Assembly (NCBI RefSeq): GCF_017833415.1
Contig: NZ_JAFICC010000010.1
Location: 1 to 64,000 of the forward strand
DNA: 64,000 bases
Origin: Flavobacterium sp. 1355
GTDB lineage: Bacteria; Bacteroidota; Bacteroidia; Flavobacteriales; Flavobacteriaceae
Direction of reading: 5' to 3'
In this document: positions 36,441 through 44,688 of the stretch, in pieces
Numbering within the stretch: the stretch's first letter is position 1
How the letters are laid out: each line of letters starts with the position of its first letter
The notes under the pieces: generated by a model
Told to the model about the DNA's origin: nothing
Database searches by the model: none
Seen by the model: the letters and a program-made list of their open reading frames with translations, nothing else
Program-made: the position numbers and the translations under genes

Positions 36441-36857
36441 ATGAAAAAAATCTGGCTCTTAACCCTGTTTCTTTTTACACTTTTATCTTGTAGCGATAGT
36501 GACAATAGTAATAAGAATCCGAATATACCAAATTATTCTGTAAGTGCTTATCTTAATACAAACCTGCCGGCTTATAACAATCTTTTGTATGTAAGCAATC
36601 CTGTTTTTGTGCCAAATTATGGGGCAAAAGGCCTAATTGTAATGATGACCGGACCAGGAACTTATACGGCCTTTGATGCTGCCTGCCCAAATCAACCCTT
36701 AAATTCCTGCACTGCGATGACTATTGAAGATATTAATGCTGTGTGTTCCTGTGACAAAAGTACTTATAGTTTATATACCGGACTTGGTAATAAGGAGTAT
36801 CCAATGAAACAATATCGTGTTGAAGCAAGCGGAAGTGTGATTCATGTCTACAACTAA
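36441..36857 (+). CDS. Rieske-fold-like lipoprotein without the histidine ligands
   Basis: This 138-residue protein has a lipobox (LFTLLSCSDS, Cys about residue 17). The C-terminal half has the Rieske layout: FDAACPNQ where CxH is usual, VCSCDKSTYSLYTG where CxxH is usual, then a final strand SGSVIHVYN. The cysteines are partly kept, but both histidines of a [2Fe-2S] site are missing, so a cluster is unlikely. The function is unknown. A terminator follows. Confidence 0.65.
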   Translation: MKKIWLLTLFLFTLLSCSDSDNSNKNPNIPNYSVSAYLNTNLPAYNNLLYVSNPVFVPNYGAKGLIVMMTGPGTYTAFDAACPNQPLNSCTAMTIEDINAVCSCDKSTYSLYTGLGNKEYPMKQYRVEASGSVIHVYN

Positions 36858-36864
36858 AAAACAG

Positions 36865-36898
36865 AAAGCCTGAAAAATTAACTTTTCAGGCTTTTTAT
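36865..36898. terminator. Bidirectional terminator between the lipoprotein and TonB receptor genes
   Basis: AAAGCCTGAAAA (36865-36876) pairs with TTTTCAGGCTTT (36883-36894) with flanking A and T runs. Confidence 0.9.
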
Positions 36899-36913
36899 TT
36901 TTGTGGTTATATC

Positions 36914-39016
36914 TTAAAACTTCAATGTCAATCCCGCCAGGAAATTTATTCCAGCCTGTGGATAATAGTATGGGTAAACATCCCACATTGCTCCATTTGA
37001 AACATATTTTTTGTCTAAAATATTATTGACCAAACCGGTAATCATAATTGATTTAAATACCGATTTTGGTTTTATTTCATAAGAAACATTCAAATCGTTT
37101 ACAAAGTAATCTGCCAATTTTGCTTCTGGCAATTCGATATTATTCATGTATTGCTCTCCTACAAATTTCTGCAATAATGAAAGATGTAAATTCTGAACCG
37201 GACTATATACAATAATATTTCCTGCAATAACAGACGGAGAAAAAGCAATATCTTTTGTTCCGTAATTCTCTCCTTCAACAGCCAGATCAACATTTTTATT
37301 GCTGCTCAATGTAAAGTTCGGACGTAGAATAAACTTCTCTGAAAGCGCAATTGTAGCATCAACTTCAAATCCTAAACGATGGCTTTTTTCACTGTTTGAA
37401 CGAATTGGTGCTCCAACATCATCTAATCTTCCGGTTAAAATTAATTGGTCTTTGTAACCCATATAATAGAAGTTAGAATTTAATTGAAATTTCTCTGAAT
37501 TAAATCTCCATCCCAATTCAAAATCATTTAGTTTTTCGGGCTTTACATTTCCGCCTTCATAGTCGGTTCTGTTTGGCTCGCGGTTGGCTCTTGCATATGA
37601 GAAATACAAAGTGTTTTTTTGATTAACTTCAAAATTTAAACCTGCTTTTGGATTAAAGAAATTAAAGTCATCGTCTACCAGCCCCGTTTCGATGCTATTT
37701 GCTTTATAGGTTACTCTTCTATATTGTAAGTCTCCGTAAAAACTTAATTTATCTGATATCTGATAATTTGCTTTCGCGAAAATATTTCCATCAGTCTTCG
37801 CTGAATAGTCATCATAATAACGATCACCCAATTCTGACTGGGAAGAATATTTTGCCCAGATTACTTTTCCGAAATGATCACCTTCATATTTGTTCCAGCC
37901 TCCGCCAAAAATAACATCCAGTTTTTCGTCTTTGTATTTTACAGAAAAAGTTGTTCCGTAAAAATCATTATCTAACCATTTCTGACGAACTAAATCTGTC
38001 GTAGTTATTACTCCAACAGGAAGAAGTCCGTAATCGCTCATTTCAGCATCTTCCTTATAATTTTCGTAATACCCTTTTCCTTTCGTATAATGAAAAGCTA
38101 AGTTTGTGCTCCAATTATCAGAAATCGACTCACTCCAGTGCAACTGATAGTGGTCTTGTTGGTAGTTATCTGTTTCATTGTCATAAAAACGTGTATTTCC
38201 TTCTTCATCAGTATACATTCCTGCAGAGTTGAAAGTTCGGTTTTCATTTAAAGTTTTTGCGTCAATACCGTTCCATGATTGATACGTTTTTTCAGTTCCG
38301 CCAAAAACCAATGCCTTTATTAAAGTCGTTTTTCCAACATAAGTTCCTTGCAGAAAATACGAATTTAAATCAGAACTCGCGCGGTCTACATATCCATCCG
38401 ACTTTATAACTGACAAACGTCCTGCCAATTCAAAATGATCGTTTAGTAAGCCTGTACTAAATTTTACGGTATGCTTATGGGAATTAAAACTCCCGAAAGA
38501 ATTCGAAATTTCTCCATTTGCTTTAGTTGCGTAATTATCTGTAAGCATATTCAAACTTGCTCCAAAAGCTCCGGATCCGTTTGTAGAAGTTCCAACACCA
38601 CGCTGCAACTGTAAGCTTTCTACAGAAGAAGCAAAATCGGGCATATTTACCCAAAAAGTTCCCTGGCTTTCTGCATCATTATACGGAATTCCGTTTATGG
38701 TTACGTTTACTCTTGTTGCATCACTCCCGCGGACTCTGATTCCGGTGTATCCTATTCCGCCTCCCGCGTCAGAAGTTGTCACAACTGAAGGCAGGTAGTT
38801 CATTAAAACGGGAATATCCTGGCCAAGGTTCCTAAATTTAATTTCTTTTTTATCCATATTACTAAACGTAACCGGAGTTTTAGTCGTAACACGAACTGCT
38901 GAAACCAACACATCATCAAGCTGATTCACTTTGGTAGAATCCTGCTCCTGTGCAAAAGAAGATAAAGTAAAGAAAATAGAGAATAGAGTAAAGAAAATAG
39001 ATTTGGTTTTTCTCAT
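36914..39016 (-). CDS. TonB-dependent outer-membrane receptor, probable thiamine importer
   Basis: The 700-residue protein has a signal peptide (MRKTKSIFFTLFSIFFTLSSFAQ), a plug domain (GGIGYTGIRVRGSDATRVNVTINGIPYND, split by family-typical residues) and a 22-strand barrel ending in LAGLTLKF with the terminal aromatic residue. A TPP riboswitch lies in its leader, so the cargo is probably thiamine or a precursor. A start at 39076 is in frame, but the signal peptide begins at 39016. The 44 bases just before the start hold short AGGTnCTn units. Confidence 0.88.
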   Translation of the reverse strand: MRKTKSIFFTLFSIFFTLSSFAQEQDSTKVNQLDDVLVSAVRVTTKTPVTFSNMDKKEIKFRNLGQDIPVLMNYLPSVVTTSDAGGGIGYTGIRVRGSDATRVNVTINGIPYNDAESQGTFWVNMPDFASSVESLQLQRGVGTSTNGSGAFGASLNMLTDNYATKANGEISNSFGSFNSHKHTVKFSTGLLNDHFELAGRLSVIKSDGYVDRASSDLNSYFLQGTYVGKTTLIKALVFGGTEKTYQSWNGIDAKTLNENRTFNSAGMYTDEEGNTRFYDNETDNYQQDHYQLHWSESISDNWSTNLAFHYTKGKGYYENYKEDAEMSDYGLLPVGVITTTDLVRQKWLDNDFYGTTFSVKYKDEKLDVIFGGGWNKYEGDHFGKVIWAKYSSQSELGDRYYDDYSAKTDGNIFAKANYQISDKLSFYGDLQYRRVTYKANSIETGLVDDDFNFFNPKAGLNFEVNQKNTLYFSYARANREPNRTDYEGGNVKPEKLNDFELGWRFNSEKFQLNSNFYYMGYKDQLILTGRLDDVGAPIRSNSEKSHRLGFEVDATIALSEKFILRPNFTLSSNKNVDLAVEGENYGTKDIAFSPSVIAGNIIVYSPVQNLHLSLLQKFVGEQYMNNIELPEAKLADYFVNDLNVSYEIKPKSVFKSIMITGLVNNILDKKYVSNGAMWDVYPYYYPQAGINFLAGLTLKF

Positions 39017-39168
39017 TTTAAAAAACCTAGAACCTTTGTAAACTAGTACCTCAGCACCTTTGAAAAATGTTTTCATTCGTAAAAGATTACGAATAAAAGG
39101 GGGAATTATTCTTTGTTAAATTAATAAATGTGTTTCTTACGACAAAATATAGTGTACACACTGATTAT

Positions 39169-39255
39169 TGTCGTTTTTTCCCTTAGCAACATTACTCGCT
39201 CAGGTTCTTTGGGTATGATCTCAGCTCGTTATTTAGAGCACCCCTTTGAGACAGT
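39169..39255 (-). promoter_or_regulatory. TPP riboswitch upstream of the TonB-dependent receptor gene
   Basis: Read on the minus strand: AAAGGGGTGCTC, then GAGCTGAGATCATACCC, then AGAACCTGAGCGAGTAATG and GCTAAGGGAAAA, the full THI element. TGTC/GACA closes the outer stem. The receptor start lies about 150 bases further. Together with the 23.6-kb element it puts import and synthesis under the same signal. The rest of 39017-39348 holds the promoter, an AATTCCAA-type repeat (39264-39345) and short repeats before the receptor gene. Confidence 0.93.
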
Positions 39256-39258
39256 GCA

Positions 39259-39290
39259 AATATAAACTTAAAAATTTCAAAAATCAAATT
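39259..39290 (-). promoter_or_regulatory. Promoter of the riboswitch-receptor transcript
   Basis: Minus-strand TTTG (39290-39287) and TATATTTG (39266-39259) are 20 bases apart, a close match to the Bacteroidota consensus. Confidence 0.75.
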
Positions 39291-39348
39291 CCAATTAAAA
39301 ACTTAAAGAAGTGAGTATTTTTGGAATTTGGAATTTAATTTTAGGGAT

Positions 39349-39753
39349 TTAATCTAGGTTTGGTTTCTTTCTGGATTGCTTTATTTCAGAAATATTCTTT
39401 TTGTCTTTAATTCTCTTTTTTATAACCGATTTTGGAATTTTAGTTGCCTTTCTAACTTTAGAAACATGCAGTCCTTTTTTGATTAGTTCCCAAAATCTCT
39501 TCGTAACAATTTCCTTGTTCTTAAGCTGGCTTCTGTCTTCATCACAATTTAAAATCAAAATATCATCCGAAGTAAAACGTGTTGCGAGATTGGTTTTCAG
39601 AAGTACTTTTTCATCTTCAGATAAAGCTTGAGAAGTATTCAAATCAAAAGACAAAACTACCTTTGAGGATACTTTGTTTACATTTTGTCCGCCAGCGCCA
39701 CTACTGCGCACAGCTTTAAAATTTAATTCTGATATGATTTTTTCGACATCCAT
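39349..39753 (-). CDS. arfB: Alternative ribosome-rescue factor / peptidyl-tRNA hydrolase ArfB
   Basis: This 134-residue protein has the release-factor GGQ loop (RSSGAGGQNVNKVSSKV) and a long basic C-terminal tail (KIPKSVIKKRIKDKKN, QSRKKPNLD). It lacks the codon-recognition domain, as in ArfB/YaeJ, which frees ribosomes stalled on broken mRNA. It starts two bases after the end of the DUF4301 fusion gene, so it belongs to that operon. Confidence 0.93.
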   Translation of the reverse strand: MDVEKIISELNFKAVRSSGAGGQNVNKVSSKVVLSFDLNTSQALSEDEKVLLKTNLATRFTSDDILILNCDEDRSQLKNKEIVTKRFWELIKKGLHVSKVRKATKIPKSVIKKRIKDKKNISEIKQSRKKPNLD

Positions 39754-39755
39754 TA

Positions 39756-41870
39756 TTATTGTGGCTGATGCGCCGGTTTTAATAAATCGTTAACCGTTTT
39801 AACTGGATTAAATGTTATTAACGGAACAGCAACAAAAATGGTTAGCCAATTTGCCATAGATCCGTTCCACAAACCCGGTAATTCGTAACTTCTGACTGTT
39901 TTTCCATCAACACTCTTCTCTACAATGAATCCGGCTTTTTGATCTACAAATTGCTGTAAATCAAATTTTTCATTTTTATAATTTTTTATACCGCAAACCA
40001 AATCAACAGGATTAAAATGAGTTGCCTCTGCTAAAATCTGCTGTTGTTTCTGATTGGATAAATCAACCTGAGATGTTTCTACTATCTGAAGTGACACTTC
40101 TCCTTTATTATTCATTACCCAGAATGGTCCTCCACCAGGTTCTCCTTCATTTTTCACCATTCCGCAAACGCGAATTGGTCTGTCTAATAATTCTTTAAGT
40201 TTAATTATTTTATTCTCTATCGTAAATTTATTAAAATCGTTTGTAACTTCTGTATTTAAGTGTTCTTTTAAAAATAAAACGATTTCCGAAATTTTTTCAG
40301 ATTCAATTTCTTCTTTCTCAATAGCTTTTAAATACCCAAAAACTTTTTGTTGTATTGTAATTAAAATTCCCGCCAATGCTTTTTTGTACAGCGTAATCTG
40401 ATCGATATGGTTTTGAATTACATTGTCGATATTTTTTATAAAAATCATATCGGCATCAAGTGCATTCAAATTGTCAATTAAGGCTCCATGCCCTCCGGGT
40501 CTAAAAACTATTGTATCGTTTTTGTCCCGAACAATTTTATTTTTGGCATCAACAGTTATAGAATCTGTCTTTTTACTTTGATAAGAATAAGTGGTATTAA
40601 TCTGCGTTTTCGATGCTTTTTCGATTTTCTCTTTAAGTTCTGTAACGGACTCTTCAAACAAAACCTGATGAGCCTCTGAGACCGTAAAATGCAAATTCGA
40701 AACCTGATTTGCAGTTGCATAATGCACACACTCATTTAAATGCTCTTCTATCGGATTAGCAATATGAGTTTTATATTCATGAAATGGCAAAACTGCTTTT
40801 GGCTTATTGGCAAAGTCAAAATATTCTTCAGACAACAACAGTTTTATAAAATAATAATTTTTGTAATCTCTGTCCAAAGATTCAAAATCAGGATAAATCT
40901 CTCTTAGTTTTTTATCTACTGCTTTAAAGAACGGGAATTTCTCCATTGCCACTATAAAAATAGGAAGTTCACTGTCTTGCTTTCTATTTCTGTAAGCGTT
41001 TATTGTTTCTTTATTGATATTAAAATCCTTCAAAAAAGTAGTCAGGAACTTAAACATTCTGCTTGCTGCTCCAGAAGCGGGAACGAATTTTTTCAGTTTA
41101 AATTTTGATTTTTCCTGATCATAAAAGGCTGCTTTCTCCTTAAACTCAGATTCAGACAAGCTTAAAATTCCGTTATTTATAGTAGCCGGGCTCACTAAAT
41201 TACTTTTTGCTATTCCTTTTTTAAAAGCTTTTAATTGTCGTAAAATATTTTCAAAAGCTACTCCGTGTTTGTAGATTTCAACAAAATCAGCAGATGTAAA
41301 ACCTTTATCTTTAGCAATTGTCAGATTATTAATAATAGATACAGCCTGTGCCAAACGGCTTTCTTTATTTCCCGAAAGAGTTATAAAAGGTTTGTGAGTG
41401 TTTATTAAAGTTTGTTTAAAGGTAGAAAATACCGTTTCACGTCCATCTGGAGTATCCCTAATATCATCTTTTTCCCAGGGCACATCAATATCAGTCAGAA
41501 AAACAAGGTCATATTCATGTTGTAGTGCAGCTTCATCTAAAAGCGGATCACAAAACCCGTAATATATTTCAGAGAAAACTTTGGTAACCATTAAGTTGGT
41601 ATCACAAAACAGATATTTTTTTGCCTTACTAAGTTTTTCGTTTTCAAGTGCGGTCTGACCAAAGGCAATAGGCATCATGTCATCAGCTATACAAATATGC
41701 TGATTTTCTTCCCATTTTTCCTGCAGATAATCGCGTGCAAACTCAGGAACCCATTCAGTTTGATAATAGTCTGCAAGCTGTTTTGCCAGAGTGGTTTTTC
41801 CTGTGCTTTCAGGTCCAAATAAGGCAATTTTTATTATTGATGTTTTTTGTTGTCTAAGATTTTTCTCCAT
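39756..41870 (-). CDS. NadR-like kinase fused to DUF4301
   Basis: This 704-residue protein has two parts. Residues about 15-180 are a P-loop kinase of the NadR ribosylnicotinamide-kinase type: ALFGPESTGKTTLAKQLA, VPEFARDYL, LFCDTNLMVTKVFSE and FLTDIDVPWEKDDIRD. Residues about 190-704 match DUF4301 (VPASGAASRMFKFL, FRPGGHGALIDNLN, ELPGLWNGSMANW), a family of unknown function whose FRPGGHGALI resembles nucleotidyl-transferase loops. The gene overlaps pnuC by 37 bases, so transport and phosphorylation of nicotinamide riboside are a natural joint task. Confidence 0.85.
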   Translation of the reverse strand: MEKNLRQQKTSIIKIALFGPESTGKTTLAKQLADYYQTEWVPEFARDYLQEKWEENQHICIADDMMPIAFGQTALENEKLSKAKKYLFCDTNLMVTKVFSEIYYGFCDPLLDEAALQHEYDLVFLTDIDVPWEKDDIRDTPDGRETVFSTFKQTLINTHKPFITLSGNKESRLAQAVSIINNLTIAKDKGFTSADFVEIYKHGVAFENILRQLKAFKKGIAKSNLVSPATINNGILSLSESEFKEKAAFYDQEKSKFKLKKFVPASGAASRMFKFLTTFLKDFNINKETINAYRNRKQDSELPIFIVAMEKFPFFKAVDKKLREIYPDFESLDRDYKNYYFIKLLLSEEYFDFANKPKAVLPFHEYKTHIANPIEEHLNECVHYATANQVSNLHFTVSEAHQVLFEESVTELKEKIEKASKTQINTTYSYQSKKTDSITVDAKNKIVRDKNDTIVFRPGGHGALIDNLNALDADMIFIKNIDNVIQNHIDQITLYKKALAGILITIQQKVFGYLKAIEKEEIESEKISEIVLFLKEHLNTEVTNDFNKFTIENKIIKLKELLDRPIRVCGMVKNEGEPGGGPFWVMNNKGEVSLQIVETSQVDLSNQKQQQILAEATHFNPVDLVCGIKNYKNEKFDLQQFVDQKAGFIVEKSVDGKTVRSYELPGLWNGSMANWLTIFVAVPLITFNPVKTVNDLLKPAHQPQ

Positions 41871-42454
41871 TCTAAATAAGCTGAAACAGCCAAAATTGTA
41901 AAAATTAAATATTGAAGCGACAACATCCCTAAGCCGCGATAGGCATAAAGAGGCACAACAATAATATCACCAATAATCCAAAGTGTCCAGTTTTCTATTT
42001 TTTTTCTGGCCATGTACCACATTCCTGCAAAAAATATTCCTGACGAAATCATATCGACATAATTGTCGTTTTTGATTTCATAACCAAAATATTTATAAAT
42101 CCCGAAAACTACAAAAATGGTCACAAAGAAAAGTAGAATTCCGATTATTTTTTCATTAAAATTCGTTCTTGTAATTGGCAGGTTGTCTTCAACTGTTCCT
42201 CCTTTTGCCCAAACATACCAGCCATAAATACTCATAATAGAGAAATACCCATTAATAATCATATCTCCAATATAACCAGCGACATACAAAAGATAAACTG
42301 AAATAACCGTTGCGATTAAACCAGTTGGGTATACCCAAATATTCTCTTTTTTGGCAAACCAGACACTCAAAATCCCGCATACAAATACTAAAAATTCCAA
42401 AGCAATATGCCAAAGAGGGGCGTTTTTATAACTTTCCAGAAAAAAATCAATCAT
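41834..42454 (-). CDS. pnuC: PnuC-family transporter, probable nicotinamide riboside importer
   Basis: This 206-residue membrane protein has about seven segments and PnuC features (NGYFSIMSIYGWYVWAKGG, WTLWIIGDIIVVPLYAYRG). The family imports vitamins by facilitated diffusion and traps them through phosphorylation. The overlapping downstream kinase of NadR type points to nicotinamide riboside. Thiamine (PnuT) remains possible given the two TPP riboswitches nearby, but no riboswitch lies before this gene. Confidence 0.88.
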   Translation of the reverse strand: MIDFFLESYKNAPLWHIALEFLVFVCGILSVWFAKKENIWVYPTGLIATVISVYLLYVAGYIGDMIINGYFSIMSIYGWYVWAKGGTVEDNLPITRTNFNEKIIGILLFFVTIFVVFGIYKYFGYEIKNDNYVDMISSGIFFAGMWYMARKKIENWTLWIIGDIIVVPLYAYRGLGMLSLQYLIFTILAVSAYLEWRKILDNKKHQ

Positions 42455-42472
42455 CGAACTGGCTTTAAAAAT

Positions 42473-43201
42473 TTAAGATTCAAAAAATTGGCTGTTATTT
42501 TCAAATGCTGTTCCTATCACCACCAGGTCAGCTCCTGCTTTATAAGCATCCTCAATACCTTGCAAATCTACAATTCCTCCTCCAACAATTACCGGAATGG
42601 CAACATTTTGCGCAATTAGCCGAATCATTTCTACAGGAACTGCTTTTCTGGCCCCGCTTCCGGCTTCCAAATAAATTAATTTATTTCCCAACATTTCTCC
42701 AGCTTGTGCGGTTGCCAGCGCCAAATCAAGATTTTTTCGGTTTAATGGCTCTGTTTTACTGACTCTTGCTACTGCTGTTTCATTACCACTTTCTATTAAA
42801 ATATATCCTGTCGAAATAATCTCCAGATTTGTTTTTCTTAAAATTGGTGCTGCCTGTACCTGATACTCTATCAAATAATCAGGATTACGTCCGGACAACA
42901 GCGCTAAGAACAAAATAGCATCTGCCTGTGGTGAAATCTGCGAAGGATCTCCCGGAAATATGATAACTGGTAAATTGGTTTTTTGTTTTAATTCGGTCAG
43001 TAATTCTTCTAAGATATCAGTTTTAACAATGCTTCCACCGACAAAAATATGAGTTGCCGGCGATTGGTTTATTTTGAGTAAAAGATTTTCTAAATTCTCC
43101 CAAACAATTTTATCCGGGTCCAAAAGAATGGCCAGAAGCTTTTTATTTTCGCTTTTAGCTTCGACAATCTGCTGATATATATGCGGTATTTTTGGTCTCA
43201 T
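42473..43201 (-). CDS. Geranylgeranylglyceryl/heptaprenylglyceryl phosphate synthase family protein
   Basis: This 242-residue TIM barrel has LLAILLDPDKI, IFVGGSI, VIIFPGDPSQISPQADAILF, ISTGYILIESG, IYLEAGSGA and VIVGGGI, the pattern of PcrB/GGGPS enzymes that join a polyprenyl diphosphate to glycerol-1-phosphate. Flavobacterial homologues exist although archaeal-type lipids are not expected, so the product is uncertain. It is first in the operon with pnuC, 18 bases upstream. Confidence 0.92.
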   Translation of the reverse strand: MRPKIPHIYQQIVEAKSENKKLLAILLDPDKIVWENLENLLLKINQSPATHIFVGGSIVKTDILEELLTELKQKTNLPVIIFPGDPSQISPQADAILFLALLSGRNPDYLIEYQVQAAPILRKTNLEIISTGYILIESGNETAVARVSKTEPLNRKNLDLALATAQAGEMLGNKLIYLEAGSGARKAVPVEMIRLIAQNVAIPVIVGGGIVDLQGIEDAYKAGADLVVIGTAFENNSQFFES

Positions 43202-43255
43202 AATCGGCCGTAAAAGTAAAAGTTTTTTAATGCAGAAGAACTATGTGGAATGAAT

Positions 43256-43263
43256 TATATTTG
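43256..43263 (+). promoter_or_regulatory. -7 box of the Crp/Fnr regulator gene
   Basis: TATATTTG matches TAnnTTTG. A transcript starting near 43270 rules out a possible upstream start at 43250 and favours the ATG at 43298. Confidence 0.6.
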
Positions 43264-43297
43264 TGTAAAGGCTTTTGATAACCAAAAAAGACAAATT

Positions 43298-43894
43298 ATG
43301 ATTACAATTGATCTGCTTGAAAAATACGGTGCAGTCAAAAAATATTTCCCTAAAAATGATGTTATTTTCGAAGAAGGAAATCTCCCTACGCATTACTATC
43401 AGATTATTTCAGGCGAAGTAAAAATGAATAATTATAATGATGACGGTCGGGAATTTATTCAGGGAATTTTTTATAAAGATCAGTCTTTTGGCGAGCCTCC
43501 ATTATTCTTAAATCAAAAATATCCTGCGAGTGCGGTTTCGGTAGAAGATGCTCAAATTCTATCTCTTCCAAAATCAAATTTCATGAAATTGCTCGAAGAA
43601 AATTCTTCTGTAAGCATTAAAATAATCGAAAATTTAGCCCAGCGTTTGTATTATAAATCGGTCATGGCGGCAGAAATGTCTACTCAGGAACCGGAGCATA
43701 GAGTATTAAAATTGATTGATCACGGAATTGCCTATTTCAATTTTAAAAAAGATGAAAATGGTTACCTCATCAATTTTACCAGACAGCAGATTGGTGATCT
43801 GACAGGTTTACGGGTTGAAACCGTCATCAGAACCATAAAAGCGTTGGAAAAAAAAGGCTTTTTGAAGATTATAAACAGGAAAGTATACAGATAA
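43298..43894 (+). CDS. Crp/Fnr-family transcriptional regulator without cysteines
   Basis: This 199-residue protein has a cyclic-nucleotide-binding-like domain (VIFEEGNLPTHYYQIISGEVKM, read as VIFEEGN then ISGEVK), a long dimer helix, and a C-terminal winged helix (FTRQQIGDLTGLRVETVIRT). VETVIR resembles the FNR reading helix VETISR, which contacts TTGA half sites. The protein has no cysteine, so it cannot hold the FNR iron-sulfur cluster; haem-dependent DNR/NNR regulators share this trait. The next genes are a membrane protein and a truncated haemoglobin. Confidence 0.9.
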   Translation: MITIDLLEKYGAVKKYFPKNDVIFEEGNLPTHYYQIISGEVKMNNYNDDGREFIQGIFYKDQSFGEPPLFLNQKYPASAVSVEDAQILSLPKSNFMKLLEENSSVSIKIIENLAQRLYYKSVMAAEMSTQEPEHRVLKLIDHGIAYFNFKKDENGYLINFTRQQIGDLTGLRVETVIRTIKALEKKGFLKIINRKVYR

Positions 43895-43905
43895 AATAAT
43901 TCTTG

Positions 43906-43954
43906 TTTTATGATTAAAGTCATAAAATGCAACACTATAGTGCATGTACCTTTG
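43906..43954 (+). promoter_or_regulatory. Promoter with FNR-like palindrome upstream of the membrane protein-globin genes
   Basis: TTTTATGA and TCATAAAA (43906-43913 and 43920-43927) form a perfect palindrome with a six-base spacer, the TGA-N6-TCA spacing of FNR/DNR sites. The -7 box TACCTTTG lies at 43947-43954. The palindrome centre is about 43 bases before the expected start, the usual place for activation by Crp/Fnr proteins. CACTATAGTG (43933-43942) lies between. Confidence 0.6.
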
Positions 43955-43975
43955 CAGCATAAAAATCTCAATATC

Positions 43976-44263
43976 ATGACACTATATCAAACAACATTCG
44001 AAAATTTCAATAAAAATTACATGGGTTCTGCTGCAATGGCTGTAATTGGTCAAAGCTGTTTAGGCGGAGCTGCTGCAATGTACGTTTTGGCAAACGGAAC
44101 TTCTCTTGGACAAATGATACAATTGGCAATTATTGTTTTAGCTTGTGTTTTTGCCAACACTTCAATTTTAGCGCAAATGAAACATAAAGTGGTTTTTAAT
44201 CTTATTATTTTAAGTACCTTAATAAGTGTTTTATTTATATTTCTGAATAGTTTTGTACTATGA
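43976..44263 (+). CDS. Small membrane protein of unknown function
   Basis: This 95-residue protein starts MTLYQTTFENFNKNYMGSAAM and has about three hydrophobic segments (residues about 16-37, 42-62 and 70-92). I do not recognise a family. An upstream in-frame start at 43910 would lie before the -7 box, so 43976 is chosen. The stop overlaps the globin start by four bases (ATGA), so the two are translated together. Confidence 0.7.
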   Translation: MTLYQTTFENFNKNYMGSAAMAVIGQSCLGGAAAMYVLANGTSLGQMIQLAIIVLACVFANTSILAQMKHKVVFNLIILSTLISVLFIFLNSFVL

Positions 44264-44649
44264 AAAAGCAAATAGAAAACAGAGCAGATATTGAAGTTCT
44301 GGTTCATGCCTTTTATACTAAAATAAGAGCCGATAAGGAAATCGGCTCTTATTTTAATACTATGATAAAAGACTGGGACACTCATCTGGAAAAACTGACT
44401 GATTTTTGGGAAACCAATTTATTTGCAGTCAAAAAATACAAAGGCAACCCACAGGAAGTGCACAATGAAGTGGATGCCCATTTTGGAGGAAAAATTACTT
44501 CAAACGAATTCGGAATCTGGCTGAATCATTGGTTTCAAACCATCGATGAGCATTTTGAAGGCGAAAACGCCGACACACTTAAACGCCGCGCCCGAAAGAT
44601 GAGCACTTTTCTGTACCTGAGTGTGTTTGAACATCGAAAAAAAAATTGA
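44260..44649 (+). CDS. Group III truncated haemoglobin
   Basis: This 129-residue protein fits the group III truncated globins: DIEVLVHAFYTKIRADKEIG, WDTHLEKLTDFWETNLF, YKGNPQEVHNEVDAHF and WLNHWFQTIDEHF, with a haem-ligand His available in VHNEVDAHF or WLNHWF. Such globins bind oxygen or NO. Coupling to a membrane protein and a Crp/Fnr regulator suggests a response to NO or low oxygen. Confidence 0.93.
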   Translation: MKKQIENRADIEVLVHAFYTKIRADKEIGSYFNTMIKDWDTHLEKLTDFWETNLFAVKKYKGNPQEVHNEVDAHFGGKITSNEFGIWLNHWFQTIDEHFEGENADTLKRRARKMSTFLYLSVFEHRKKN

Positions 44650-44688
44650 CGGATATTAATCCAAATTTACAGTATAGCCATTAGTCTG

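Noticed and set aside
39017..39076. Upstream ATG at 39076 for the TonB receptor
   Set aside because: It would put 20 non-signal residues, encoded by short repeats, before a clear signal peptide.
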